From the NCBI RefSeq assembly GCF_016808095.1, contig NC_068974.1, positions 29,372,825 to 29,436,824 of the forward strand: DNA of 64,000 bases, given 5' to 3'. Both the position numbers and the translations under genes were made by a program. The notes under the pieces were generated by a model that searched no databases, was not told where the DNA came from, and saw nothing but the letters and a program-made list of their open reading frames with translations. The DNA comes from Vigna angularis (lineage: Eukaryota; Streptophyta; Magnoliopsida; Fabales; Fabaceae). This document shows positions 1-12,400 of the stretch, piece by piece; the first letter of the stretch is position 1, and each line of letters begins with the position of its first letter.

Positions 1-1240
1 GAAAAGAAGAAAACAGTAAAAATTTGTAAGTGATTGTATTTTCGAGAAAACGTACGATATAGATTATGGTTTATGTGGTCACAATTTGATTTTAAAAATT
101 AGATATAAAAAGTTATGATTTCTTGACATTTATAAAAAGGATATAAACATAATAAATTACGTCTGAGAATATTAGTACATAGTTTGTCTTTCGGTATGGA
201 GATTTATTGAGGGATCAGTATTGGAGATTTATTCAGGGATGAGAATGTTGGTTCTTTCAAGAAAAGTTATTAGAGATATTTATTATTAATGATTCAAATT
301 TATATTCTAGATTTGATATTATTTTCAACTTAAAATTAATAAATTTATAAGTTTGATATTTGATTACTAAATTTAAAGTTTACATCCATATTTAAACTTT
401 TTAACAACAAAATATTATTGTCTGTTATTGCTGACAAATTATTAATTTTAAGAGTATTTAAGTGAAGAAAATATGAAAAATGTAAGAAAGTTCATTTTCA
501 TTAAAATATTTTAGAAAATTTATGATGTTATTTTTATTATAATTATTTATTTATTAGACTTTAGTTTTATATTTTTTATTTTTATTTCTAAAATTTATTT
601 TAATAGAATTTTAAAATTGTTTAAAGGTTAAAACATAGATCAAAAGTAAACGAAATTAGAACAGGTCAAAAGTTGAGTAAAGTTAGCATGTGTTAAATGT
701 CAATTGAAATCAACATAGGTTGAAACTTGAAAAGAGGCTTTTATCAAAAGTCAATTCAAGTCAATCAGCAAAAATTGAGTTGAATTGATCCAAGTTAAAT
801 GGTTTAAGTCAAAGGTTAAGTTGAATAGGTTATAACCAAAAATTGAGACAAATTAACATAAGTCTAGTAGTTTAGGTTGAAGTTTGTGTCGAACTAGTTA
901 CCATTGAAGGTTGATACGAGTTGGTTTGAGTTAAAAAAATAACCCAAGTTGGCTCAAACTAAAAAACGACCTAAGTCGACAGGCCAAACAGTAGAACCTG
1001 GTCATTTTTACCCGAAAGCTTAATCCTTGATGATTCGGTTTAATCTTTAATTTGAACTAACTCATTTCAACTTTTAGCTTTAAGTAGAGCAAGATGAGAC
1101 TTTACGAGACTTTTGAAGTTAGAATTTTTTAAACTTTTTATTTGATGGATCAACAAAATAGATTTTTATTTAAAAGTGAGTTAGGAGTCATCATAAAGCA
1201 TAGCCAAATTCACATCTTTCTATTGTAATAATCGTTTAAT
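1..1240. other. AT-rich intergenic DNA with a degenerate short-word repeat
   Basis: No gene is recognised. From about 640 to 990 the sequence is built from diverged words such as AGTTGA, AAGTCAA, GGTTGA and their variants, spaced 10-30 bp apart, which looks like an eroded simple tandem array. The remainder is plain AT-rich sequence. Confidence 0.5.
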
Positions 1241-1700
1241 TTGCTCGAGGCATGAAAAGACCCTAAAAGACGGTTGCTTAGATTCTGTGAACGAGGATTA
1301 GATTGGGCTGAATCATGGACAAGTGTTATGGTAGTTGCTCCACATGTTTTGGTGTTGTATCTCCAGCTTCAGACATGTGCCTCTCTCTAACAAGGGCCCT
1401 AGAGTTCATTGCAAATAAATGTCCTGACTGTGCCCCATTGGGTTGATGTGGGCCGTAACACTGGGCCCACTTATGTTGGGTTGTCAGTAGCAGCCCAAGC
1501 AGGCAATTGCATAGTATCCTTTCAAATGTTTGAGATTGGGCTGTGCTCAAAATCATGGTTTTGGGGGTGGTTGTTGTGAAGTCTTGTTGCATTGCCACTG
1601 TGTCCTCTTTATGTTGTGTTTCTTGGGTGGTTGAAGAGATAAACACTTGCAAGTGATACTGTTGATGGAATCAATTTTTGTGTTGCTTGTGGTTTCGGTT
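1240..1700. other. GC-richer patch, unassigned
   Basis: This patch is clearly richer in GC than its flanks. It contains GGGCCCA and GGCCCAC words around 1440-1500, the site-II-like elements seen in many plant promoters. A minus-strand reading frame of about 108 codons (1326-1652) shows no domain, signal or low-complexity pattern that I recognise. It may be a promoter or gene remnant; I do not call a gene. Confidence 0.3.
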
Positions 1701-1709
1701 TTCAGTTCT

Positions 1710-3436
1710 ACTATTTCTCCTACCTACACTGTCTTCCAAACTATTTACAAACAAACTTGTCTTTCATTATTAATATAACTAAATGCTAATATTTTTCATT
1801 CAAGAATATTTTTTCTGGAATTGAAAACATAACTCTTTACATATAGCTAATTCGGGTAGCAATAGGTTTATAAATATCTAAAATCTCATAATTATTGAAC
1901 TATAATCTTTGGCTATCTTTAATCACGTTAGTGCTTTAAATGAATGGTAATGATGGTATCATAAAGATGCTACTTGGTATCACATATATATTCTTGCCAT
2001 ATATATGTGAATATTTTCCATTTAATAAATAGGAAACAATATTTTTATTTTTATTTTAGTGGGAGGAAGACTTCCGTAAAAAGGACCTTAAATCAATCAC
2101 AAAGGACCAACGTTAAAGGACATTCAAATAAGAGACAAACAATTATCTTATATTATAATAAATGAATTTGGATAGAAATAAAATTCAAAATCAAATCACA
2201 TCAAATTAGGATGAAGATTTTATCAAAATAACTTTATTTATGGAAGTTTCCTTCTTTATTTTTTTTATCGATAGGCCATTTCATAAGATGTTTATTAACA
2301 ACACTGCCGTTTGTGAAAGGGTTGATTAAATTAGACTAAGACCATGCCTCCACATTATACATTTTTATTTACAAACATTATAAGTTTTAATTTATTATTA
2401 TTATTATTAAGCTTAGTCTTTTATTTTTCTCATACTTTCATATCTTAATAAATGCAATTTAATTCATTATTTTTGTATGATTATTCTATAAGGACTTCCT
2501 TGCATTTATTGTTTCATTATAAGTTAACTAAATAATAACGACTTTCACAAGGATTATTACATTATTTGAAAGAAAAAGATTAGATTGGAGACTATAAATT
2601 ATAGCATATATAACTGGCATATATTAGAAAGTCACAACAATTTTAGGGCAGTGATCTTACTAATTCAAACCAGTCTTGTCTCTATTTAGAATCACATTCT
2701 ATGTTTAATAGAATTTATACACGCTTCACGAAAATAAAAATATTGAGAAAGACATGTTAATGAATATTTTAAGGTCACTAATTACAGAATTAATAAATAT
2801 ATGTTTTCATTACAGATACAATGAAGCTGAATAAAAAATCACAGTAGCAGTACTAGATTCTTTCATTAATAAAAATCTTTAAAATTTAAATTTTAAAGCA
2901 GTACTCTAAAAGTATTAACACTAAATATTTGGATGTCGTAACAAATCATAATCACAAATATTTGATATTCTACTTTGTGCCTACTTCCACTCCCGTGGAC
3001 ACTATTTGCTGTTGCAGCATTGCTTATAACAATACAACTAATGCTTCCACAAATGTGATCACAAATTTTACAAATACTACAAAAATCTTGATGTTGACTA
3101 TCCATGGCAAATTCAAGGTACAGGAAACAGAAAATCTACTTTGGAAAGAACATTTAACAGACTGATATTTAGCAGGAAAAGAAACAAAACAATGGACACG
3201 CTAGAAACAAGTCATCAATAATAATGGCAACTTATCTTACACTTAACCGAAGGAACAATTTTCAACCATGTTAATTTTACAACAGCTAATCTCCAGGTAC
3301 TAGTATCAAAATTCATTCATACTAACCTAATCATCCACTACTACGAAGGATAAGATTTTCTAGCAGGACACAAGTAAGAGTTTACAAAACTTACATCACG
3401 AAAATGAAATATGGGGTGAACTGGTCCGGATTCACC
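1710..3436. other. AT-rich intergenic DNA, including probable 3' UTR of the DREB2-like gene
   Basis: No convincing coding region is seen. Short open frames at 2893-3165 on both strands overlap one another and show no family features. The last 200-250 bases before 3437 probably hold the 3' UTR of the minus-strand AP2/ERF gene; this is inferred from position only. Confidence 0.4.
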
Positions 3437-3994
3437 CTACACTACCTCATGTTTAACACTTAAGGATAAGGATAGGCCTTCCATGTCATCATCCTTAGCT
3501 TTGTCTCCCTCCGAGCTATTTGGAAATATCATACATTCAGAACTCTCTGATATCACCAATGCAGAACCACATTGACTACCAGCTGGTGAATTTCTTGATG
3601 ATTCCTCAGATAAAGCTGAAACTTCAAGGTTGGGAAAGTTAAGACGTGCAACAGAACCATACATTGCCTTAGCTGCTTCATCATAAGCCAGAGCAGCACT
3701 AATGGCAGTGGAAAAAGTACCCAACCAGAGCCTACTCCCTCTGTTTGGCTCCCGGATTTCAGCAACCCATTTTCCCCAAGTTCTTTGCCTAACTCCTCTG
3801 TAGTTACAGAGTGTGTTCTCAGGCCCTCCTTTACCTTTCATACACCCTTTCTTTGATCCTTTGGCAGGAACTTTCCTAACTGCTTTCTCAGCCTCATTGC
3901 TAGATTCAAGCCAAGCATTGTACTCTTTCCATCTCGCCAGTGTATAGGCCAGAGACTTGGATCCATCCCCTCTATTGTGGTCTTTCACTAACAT
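3437..3994 (-). CDS. DREB2-type AP2/ERF transcription factor with C-terminal LxLxL motif
   Basis: Predicted 185-residue DNA-binding protein of the ERF family, A-2 (DREB2) subgroup, which binds DRE/CRT promoter elements in drought and heat responses. Seen: a [17 protein letters not shown] stretch (residues 10-26), the DREB2 signature [16 protein letters not shown] just before the AP2 domain, and one AP2 domain at about 65-121 with [17 protein letters not shown] and the valine-14/glutamate-19 pair typical of DREB proteins. The tail ends in [13 protein letters not shown], an LxLxL (EAR-like) motif. The protein is much shorter than usual DREB2 proteins (roughly 300 residues or more) and lacks their long acidic activation region. 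The start is the first in-frame ATG. The usual basic KRKSRSR-type nuclear signal is missing, so an upstream exon may exist. A good donor (CTGG/GTAAGTC) lies on the minus strand near 4590. Family assignment is firm; the 5' end is not. Confidence 0.8.
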   Translation of the reverse strand: MLVKDHNRGDGSKSLAYTLARWKEYNAWLESSNEAEKAVRKVPAKGSKKGCMKGKGGPENTLCNYRGVRQRTWGKWVAEIREPNRGSRLWLGTFSTAISAALAYDEAAKAMYGSVARLNFPNLEVSALSEESSRNSPAGSQCGSALVISESSECMIFPNSSEGDKAKDDDMEGLSLSLSVKHEVV

Positions 3995-4019
3995 CAGTAT
4001 GCAAAGTTGCAATCCTCAC

Positions 4020-5970
4020 CAGTAGAAATGCGAAAACATCACTTGAATCACACCCCTTGCATAATTAGAAACAAGACCAAAGGTTTATACATGTAATATA
4101 CTATATTCATCTTAAAAGAGAACAACAGATAAACATGTTTAATTTTCATGCGTTATCAGTGTAAGGATTTTTACCCTGTCTGTCAATCATAATCCCTCCT
4201 AGTTATGATTTTTTTAAATGGTAAGCACAAAAGTTAACAAATTGACCATACATGTTGAATTATTTGTGAATAACTTGCAGATGAATAGCACTACAAAAAC
4301 CCTCTGCACTGACACCACATCATAATTAGATTCTAAATAGATAACTTGTTATTCTTGATATAGTGATTAACAAGGAATGCATATTTAAAACGCAAGCACA
4401 AACATTTCAAAGTCCTTTCCATATCAGTGATTAATCACCTCTTACATGTTTCACCCATACAATTGGCAATTATTAATTCTAGGTTCATCAGTCCTAAAAT
4501 TTAAAGAAACATGACATTCACTGATAAAAAAGAAACCACGCATGTAATGCAAAGTTAGTGAATGCATGAAACAAGTGACATTGACTTACCCAGAAAACAA
4601 AAACTAACCTCTTTTAAGAAAGATTGACCTCAGTGGCAACCAAAATCTTCCTAACCGGAATCAAAATAAGAGTCACCCAGATGACATTTGTGGGAGCAAA
4701 TTCTGATTACGCGTTAAATTTAGAAACTTTGCTATGACCAGTTGGTGTTTGGTGTATGAAGAGGAAACAATTACAACAAGCGTCAATCATGGCATGATTC
4801 AATTGGGGCAAATCAAAGTAGGGTTCAGCTGTCGCCGACTTTGCTAAGATTCTACAGACGATGCAAACAAACATCAGAAACCTCTGCACAGCATCAACTA
4901 TTTTTATATGAACAATTTCATTTTGATACAATTCAATTACTAATATTCTTACACTACATTTTTTTTTTGCCTTTCTTTTTCTACAATTATATAACATTTA
5001 CCATATTTACATTTTTTTTATATTTTCTTTTTGAGTGAAATAACATATAACACATCAATCTATTTTTTATATTGTTAAGAAAATATACACACTATTGATG
5101 ACTTTAAAATATTTTTCATAAAATTCAGTAAAGGTATAGTATATGATTATTTTTATAATTAAATAATAAGATTAAAAAAAACTTATAATAAAAAATATTA
5201 AAAGGAAAAATTAACCTTGTGTGTTCAAAATTCTTAAAATAACTCTCACATAAAAGTTTATTCAAATCTTAACTTTTGGCTGGACCATGTACTTCAAGAA
5301 TTTCATTATCAACTATAAAAGCTTATATTTATCTAACCTATAAGGTGGTTTATTTTTATATGAAATTTTAGTTAAAATATATTGATAGTTGACTATGATG
5401 TTCAAAGTTCTATTTGGATACTTAATTTTTATAAGTTGATACTGTAAAATGAAAAATCAACAAAATTTATTAAAAAATAAAACTGTTATTTTGAAAGTCA
5501 TATAATTTATTTCTAATTGTTTCATAGTATAAAATAACGTCTCAATTTTAAGTTACGTTTTTTCATATCATAGTAAATATGTTACCTCTACTTATTCACT
5601 TTTAGAATCTAGTATACATTTTGGTAATGTAATTTTGGTTCTTCTTCTAATTTCAGATTTAATATTTGGTGAAATTGTTGAAATGTTACACTTTTACTTA
5701 GTCCCTGTTAACATTATACTCTTTTGACTAAAATATTAATGTATTTGATAAGAAAAACTTAGAAGTCAGTTATTTTTATAGAAAAATTCAAATATTTTAT
5801 ACAAAATTCTAATTTGGATTTAAGAAAATTAAAATTATAAAGATTTATTAAAATGATTTGATTATTTAAAATCACAAAATTTTAAATTGCATAAAATAAA
5901 AAGATAAAAAGTTTCATAAGATAGAAATATTCCTTTGCAACAAATTTAGTTTTTTTTTCTCTATTTTTGG
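4020..5970. other. AT-rich DNA upstream of the DREB2-like gene
   Basis: On the minus strand this is the 5' side of the AP2/ERF gene. A consensus splice donor near 4590 could end a 5' UTR exon. From about 4900 to 5970 the sequence is AT-rich with no recognisable coding or repeat structure. Confidence 0.4.
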
Positions 5971-6806
5971 CACATATTGTAAGGACTAAGAAAATAAGTC
6001 AATTTTGAGAAGTGACAAGTGACAATGGGTAAAGAGAGCTTAACACATAGAAATAAATTAATATTTTCCTACATAACTTTAATTTAAGTTCAAGAGTCTC
6101 TTTATCTGAGAAGCCACTATCTCTCTCAACTTCTTTTGTTTTCTCTGCTCTTCTCTCCTCCAAAGCCTTTTCTCTCTTCTCCTTCTCTCTAAAATACCAC
6201 TTCACTGAACCATTCAATCTTTAATCTGAAGGTGTTCAAGCGTTCACCGCGTAGAGGGCTCTGTTTTGGACCGATCACTTTCTTCATTCCGATTGGTAAG
6301 TCACTTTTCCCCTTTTCTTCCACTGCTCTTGAAGCTAGGGCATGCAACTCTGCTGGTTGCATGTAGCTAGTAATATTCCTTTCCATTTTCTCTGTTCATT
6401 CTAGCTCTAAGAGTTGTTTCTTATCACCAATTTGGTGAATGTAGGGTGTTGTGCATTTCACTGTGAGAGCTTCTATGGAGTCGTTATTCTGAGCTGTACT
6501 GTGAGAACCCTAGGTAAGGGGAGCTAATTATATGTTTTAATTCATTGTGTGATTCCCATGTATGTTGAACTTTGATGTAAGCATGTTCTTCTGCTTGAAC
6601 TTTAATTCCAGTAGCCTAAGTTGCATGTCTTACACTATAGAGCCTGTGTATATTGTGATGTGATGATTTTAATCTGTTTTGAATTAGCTTGATCTCTAGA
6701 ATTGGTGTGTGCTGAAGTGTTTAGAGTGGAAAACTGGTTGTTGAGTTGTTTAGATGAGAAGTTTGGAGTTTGGGCATTGTTTTAGGTCAGTTTGAGGAAA
6801 GTGGAG

Positions 6807-8070
6807 TGATAATGTTGAATTTTACCTATATTTCTTTTATGAATAAGTAAATAAAATCAACTATTTCTTAGCTTTCCACCTTCTTTATGCCTCATTTTAT
6901 TGTGTTTCTAAGTAGTTACATCTTGAGTTGTATTGATTTAATTTCATCACTAATCCCCACTTTTTACTTAGAGATCACCCACATGAAGCTTACGCGCCAA
7001 TCCAAAGAATCAAAGAACCATAGAAGCAAGAAGAAGTGTGAAAAGAAGAACATTGAACATAAGTGATGTGGCTAGGGTGCAGCTGAGCCCCATTCATCTC
7101 GACTTGCTGTCGTTGGAGCGCAGCTGAGCGCCTACTCTCTGGACTGCTGTCGCTGGGGTGCAGTTGAGCGGTGGCGATGCTGATGTGGCAAATTTGGTCT
7201 ATTTAGGGCTGAAACTCGAAGGGTTTTGCATCTTTTGACACCCAAACGCGTTTTCTCTCATTTGGAGCACTTGGAGGTGAGCTAGGAGCTGTGGGAACAA
7301 TCCATCTTCTTCCTTGGGTCTTTTTCCTTCTTCCATTTCCACCATTGTTATAAGCTCAAGTTCTCCATTCATGGAGAGCTAGTTTCATTGTTGTTGGGGT
7401 ATTGATGCAACCACCAAACTCTTATGTATTACTACTGATTTAAATGTATTTGATGCTTCTTTCATTATTACTAGTATTTTGTTCCTTTTCATAAAGCTTG
7501 TTGTGACATTGTTATCCACAACATGATTTTAGGGTTTGCTTGATGTTGGGAAATATTGTGTGAACCTAGAACTGAAACAAATTACCCAAAGGGAATTGTA
7601 TCTAGGGATAGAACTTGAACTTTTGGTTGTCTTAGGTCTCAAGTCTTAAAGCGGATTAACTTGTTAGGTTTTCCAAAGAATTTGAGCATAATAAGAAAGT
7701 CTAGGCTCTCTCTACCAAGGGATTGAGTTTGAGTAAATTAGAAGATTGACATTAGTAAGTAAATGAAGAAGGTGTAAATTTGCATGCATCAAAGTGTAGT
7801 AGGTGAAATCATACCCCAACAATATCAATTCATATAACTTCTAATCTTATCTGTTTCCAAGTGTTTGAGTCATCAAAGATCGGTTTTACTATTTACGTTT
7901 CATCGTTACTTTAATTGCATAAAAACCCAAATTATGGAATCATTCTTTAGTCTAAAGTAGTTTGAAATCATACGATTGTTTGGTGACACGAGTCTCTTGG
8001 GAAACGATATTCGGTCTTACCGGTTTTATTACTTAAACGATTTGGTACACTTGCCGAAATTTCCTTATCA
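6807..8070 (+). mobile_element. Nested solo LTR, TGATAA...TTATCA type, TSD TGGAG
   Basis: The 1264-bp insert starts TGATAATGTTGAATTTTACC and ends GAAATTTCCTTATCA. It is flanked by perfect 5-bp duplications TGGAG at 6802-6806 and 8071-8075. There is no coding region and no second LTR, so it is a solo LTR left by recombination. The last 80 bp (GGGAAACGATATTCGG ... CGATTTGGTACACTTGCC) resembles the end of the LTR at 9362-10473. Three GTGCAGCTGAGCC-like near-palindromes lie at about 7077-7170. Confidence 0.9.
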
Positions 8071-9361
8071 TGGAGTAGTGATTTTGGGCAATTGGAGTCT
8101 TAAGAGAAACTGGATTGTTTGGGTAGCTTAAATAGGCCTAATGTGACCTGTTAGGATCATAAAATTGGACTAAAGAAAGTTAGAAATGGTAAATTTTATT
8201 TGAGCCACTAAGTCACTTTAGAATCACTGTATAATTGTTAAAATTCATCTAGACGAGTTTAACTAGGTTCATATAATGAATTATAGGTCTTAGAAGTTGG
8301 GTAAGAGGGTTGAAATTGGTTGGAGGGGTGTGAGCTGCATGATTTTGCAGAACTAGCATTCTGCAGAACATACAGACTCGCTATGCGAATGGTCTTGCAT
8401 AACGAGTCGCTACAGAGAGGTGCTCTCTGTTTGTGGATTTGCCTGGCGAATCCTGTCGCTATGCGACTGGTGGTGGTTTGGAACCACTGCCCATTTAATT
8501 CGAAGGGCGAGTGGGGCGCATAGCGAGAGTTTTAGGGGGGGTTGGTCTTTGTCTGGGCTCTCGCATAGCGACCTGGGTGCGCTATACGAGAGACCCAAAG
8601 TCTGATACTTATTCAAACTTAATTCGCAAGGCGAGCTGGGTGGGTGCGCTATGCGAAAAGCGCAAATCTCGCCATGCGAGGGTGGTGCGCTGTGCGACGA
8701 GTGTTGGGCCTAGTTCTCTGAATTTTCTCTTGTTCTACGTTTGATTAGTGTGCTCTTTGGTTTGTTGGTGAAGCATTCTTTAGCATCTATAGTATTGTAT
8801 TGTGATGTCCAAACAAGTATGTGGATTCTAGTAAAAAGTGTATGATTTTAAAGTGGTGGAAAGATGATCCAAGTTGTAAACCAAGTTTCATCTGTGTAGA
8901 ATCTCTTGGTGAGATTCTTAGTGTTTAGAATGAGAGTAGGAGCTCAGTCTTGGGGGTTATCCTGAAACTCCAATGGTCTTTCTTCTCACGCAGAGAGGAT
9001 TGTACCATGTGGTGAGGAGTAGCGGGAGGTCTTAGTCTTGGGGGCTTCCAGTATGCCTTAAGGCCCGGAACAGACTAACCTCGTGAGTGTGGTAGGGTGG
9101 GGAACCCAAGTTTCATAAGCCACCACGAGTGCAAGACTCGCCATAGCTCGACTATCATTCTAAAGTTCGGACGAGTCAAGTCTAGAACATAACCTGTTAG
9201 GATGCGTGTTTATCTTGCTTGATTGAAGTTAATTCTTGCATGCGCACATCTTTATATTGTATACTTTTTGTATAATTAGCTCACCCTTGCTTGTTTGTGT
9301 TCGTGCTATGTTTGTGTGTTTCCTCTTGCGATGATCATCCACTTGGATGGGAGCAGATGTC

Positions 9362-10473
9362 TGATAAGTGTAAAAAAGAGTTGTTTTTACACTTATAAAT
9401 GATCTCAATCTTATAATTATTCATGTTATTACTTAGTGAAAAGTTGTAATAGGAAGTAGATTGTTATGTAAATTATTTTACAGGAAAGGGTGTATAATTT
9501 GGAGTTTGTCAACCAATTTTCGCAAAGCGAAAGCCAAAATTCGCACTGCCAGAAAAAGGAAATTCGCATAGCGCACCAATACCTATGTCCTGAGCAAATA
9601 ACATCAGTTAAAGTGCAACAATTAAAGGAAATTCGCACAGCGCACACACACCTGTGCGCTGAGCGAATTAATGAAGTTAAGTGACTTTAAAAGACGTGAC
9701 AGAAAGGCAGAAACCATCTTCTGACACACGAAAAAAGCCAGAAAAATACTGGAGAACTCAGGAGACGATCAGGAGACCTTTCAAGACATCAAGACTTCAC
9801 TTTCTGCAAGGAATTGCTGTAAAGAGTACTTTTGAGATGTCTAGGATAGGCTAAATATTTTGTTCATTGGAATTGGTTGTATGACGACACATTAATGTAA
9901 ATTTCTTGTGCAATATATGTTTATGTTCTTGTTCTTTTCTTGACTTGCTTTTGATTATACGGAAGTATTTTTCTCTTTAAAAGTTCTTTTGTACTGGGAA
10001 GTATTTTTAGAACCAGAAACGTAAGAAAAGAAACTAAAAGTAACTACGTTAGGAATAGCTTTTGTGTTTTTGGTCATTCTCAACATCTGAATTTAATGCA
10101 AAATTATCTGATGAATTAATTAAGGAATTAATAATTCAATAGATAATTTTAGACCTTGTTTTAAGGAATTAAACCAAGATACTCTTATGTGAATGCTTGA
10201 ATAGAGAATATATGTTGTCCAGGATTTTACTGTAATTTTAGTCAAAGGCCAATTCCAGTTATCTTTTATCGTATTTTTCAATCTTAAATTTTTAGACGTT
10301 GTTAATTTCATGCTAATTGCCAATTTGAAATCTCAAATGCTATCATCAGTAATTGATCTTGATAAATAATTTTAATTGAATAACGTGACTCAAATTCCCT
10401 TGGGAGAACGACACTCTTAACTTAATTCACTGTATTATTTGAACGATTTGGTATACTTGCCAAAAAGTTATCA
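9362..10473 (+). mobile_element. Nested solo LTR, TGATAA...TTATCA type, TSD ATGTC
   Basis: The 1112-bp insert starts TGATAAGTGTAAAAAAGAG and ends ACTTGCCAAAAAGTTATCA, with perfect 5-bp duplications ATGTC at 9357-9361 and 10474-10478. It carries no coding region. Its body differs from the LTR at 6807-8070, but the terminal block with GAACGATTTGGTATACTTGCC is shared. Four TTCGCnnnGCG-type words occur at 9520-9670 (TTCGCAAAGCGAA, TTCGCATAGCGCA, TTCGCACAGCGCA, TGCGCTGAGCGAA). Confidence 0.9.
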
Positions 10474-10753
10474 ATGTCGAGAAGGTGCCCCTGGAGCAAG
10501 CATTGGAGGAAGATGGCACTGAATCCTAGTTTCATTAGGATCTCCTTATTTTAACTTATGTATTTTGAAAAACTTTAATATGTAGAACCCATGGTATGTT
10601 GGAAGACTCTATTACTTCAAGTTTTAACTTCCTAGCCTTTTAAGGATGACTATAATCCCAATATTCGGTTATATGTTTCCAACTACTTTCTATTATTATA
10701 ACTTGATGACGTCTTTATTATATATGCACGTTGTATATTTTGAGGATGTCACA

Positions 10754-11993
10754 CATTTAATAGGATAGTTATTAAATAGCTCGATACAGAAGTTGATTTT
10801 GAAATTTGAAAAAGAACTTGTTATATAAGAGGTATCAAAATCTTTTACACAGAAAAAAATGCACATGATCAATAAGAGAAACATATTTAAACAATTTATT
10901 GACAAAGTTATTATACATTGCTGTTATAGGAAACTAAGCATCATTGTATCCATGGACTTTAACAACAATATATCTCACATGTTATTTGTGGCTAATTTTT
11001 CATACCTATTATGATTCGAACATACAACTCCAATAATAGGAAACAATGTCCAAATTAGTGTTAATGGCATTATTTCATAATCAATAATAAGTTTCTAAAT
11101 ACCTATAAACAACATGAAATGTATTAAACAAATTTACTAAAAAGGAGTGTGTACCATATACACCAATTGTGTATACCAGTTAGTCAACCTCATAGAAAGC
11201 TAACTTTAGTAATCCCTATATACCAACCCAACCGTCTACATCGATCATGTAACCGTTCGGTCCATAACATACCAAAGACCTAATATTTTGATTAATAAAG
11301 TAGAAAACATGCTTAGAGGACTTTGGGTCGTGATTGGGCCAACCTTAATTAAAAATTTATTTCGAAGCTTATAAATACAAATGTAAGGTAAAAAAAGTAG
11401 GTGATTGTATTTATTGAACATTTAAAACTTAACTTTGATAATCAATCGGGTAATTAGAAACTAATGTCAGAGTAGTAGGTATCAACCACTCGGATTTAGA
11501 CTTTGCAAAAAGAAAAATAAACATGACTGAGAAAGAAGTGACATAAAGGTAATATAAGTGACTAATTTAAAATGTAAAGGTAAAATTCTTGATCCGTATC
11601 TCAAAACACAATGTACATTAAAGTTTCAAATAATTATATTAATTCTTCAACTAGTAGACAATAACACAATATTTTGATTTAGATTTGCATTTGATAATGT
11701 AAAAACAATAAAATATTAAATAGTGACATAAAAACAACAAGAGGTTGACAGTGACTTTAAATAAATTATTTATGTTTTATGTTTTATTTTATTTTATTAG
11801 GCATTACTCAATCTAATATGTATTTACATTGGTAATTTCACGAGTAAAAGAGAATGAACTTTTTTTTAGTAAAACTTATCAAGAGTTCCTTGTTACACAT
11901 GTAATGACCACCTTCGTATCAAGTCATTACTTCAATTTAAAATTATATTATCCAAAAATATTTTATATATTAAGAGATAATTATAATCATGAA

Positions 11994-12052
<59 letters not shown>

Positions 12053-12400
12053 GTGTTTTTCACTTTTAAAAGAGGCGGAGTCGTTTTTTCTTTCTCACAT
12101 AATGTTTCATTTTTATTTTTTATCAGTTTTCCCTTTCATTACACTCCTTACATCATTGCTCCTACTTTGCATTGCAACCATCTTCCGTTCTGGTCCTTTC
12201 ATCATTGCCTCTTGTTCATCCAATCGTATCATGTTGCACCTTTTATCCTTTCATCGTTGCCTCTTGTTTATTATTATACAAATTTCAATTGTCGATGTGA
12301 CTTTCAAGAATACAAGATCACTTCCTTAGAATTCAAGACATCTCTTTTTCTTGCTAAGATAACTTTTCTTTCTACTTTGAACTGCTTATTGGTGTGATGT
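10754..12400. other. AT-rich intergenic DNA
   Basis: No gene, LTR terminus or RNA gene is recognised. The region includes an (AT)n run at about 11998-12046. The open frames at 12053-12397 are low-complexity T/C-rich translations without family features. Confidence 0.5.

Larger units (their letters stand above)
5978..10753 (+). mobile_element. Ty3-type solo LTR (about 2.4 kb net) carrying two nested solo LTRs
   Basis: The outer element begins TGTAAGGACTAAG and ends GAGGATGTCACA, with flanks CATAT (5973-5977) and CATTT (10754-10758), a 4/5 target-site match. Removing the two nested insertions and their duplications leaves about 2390 bp. Internal blocks match those of the other three long LTRs here: a splice-like GTAAG followed by a T-rich tract, an AGGTAAGGGGAGCTAATTA block near 6513, the 'CTTGGGGGTTATCC...AACCTCGTGAGTGTGG' region near 8950-9090, and TTAGCTCACCCTTGCTTGTTTGTG near 9278. 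No polyprotein remains, so it is a solo LTR or a collapsed element. Bases 8340-8700 hold a cluster of TCGCnnnGCGA near-palindromes. Confidence 0.7.

Noticed and set aside
1326..1652. Minus-strand frame of 108 codons
   Set aside because: No recognisable domain, no neighbouring exon and no codon-use support; left as an unassigned GC-rich patch.
4707..4997. Possible first exon of the DREB2-like gene (CRKRKAKKK start)
   Set aside because: The basic run comes from a poly-T tract and the rest does not resemble a DREB2 N-terminus; there is no matching donor in frame.
12053..12397. Plus-strand frame of 114 codons
   Set aside because: Low-complexity T/C-rich translation beside an AT microsatellite; no homology is recognised.
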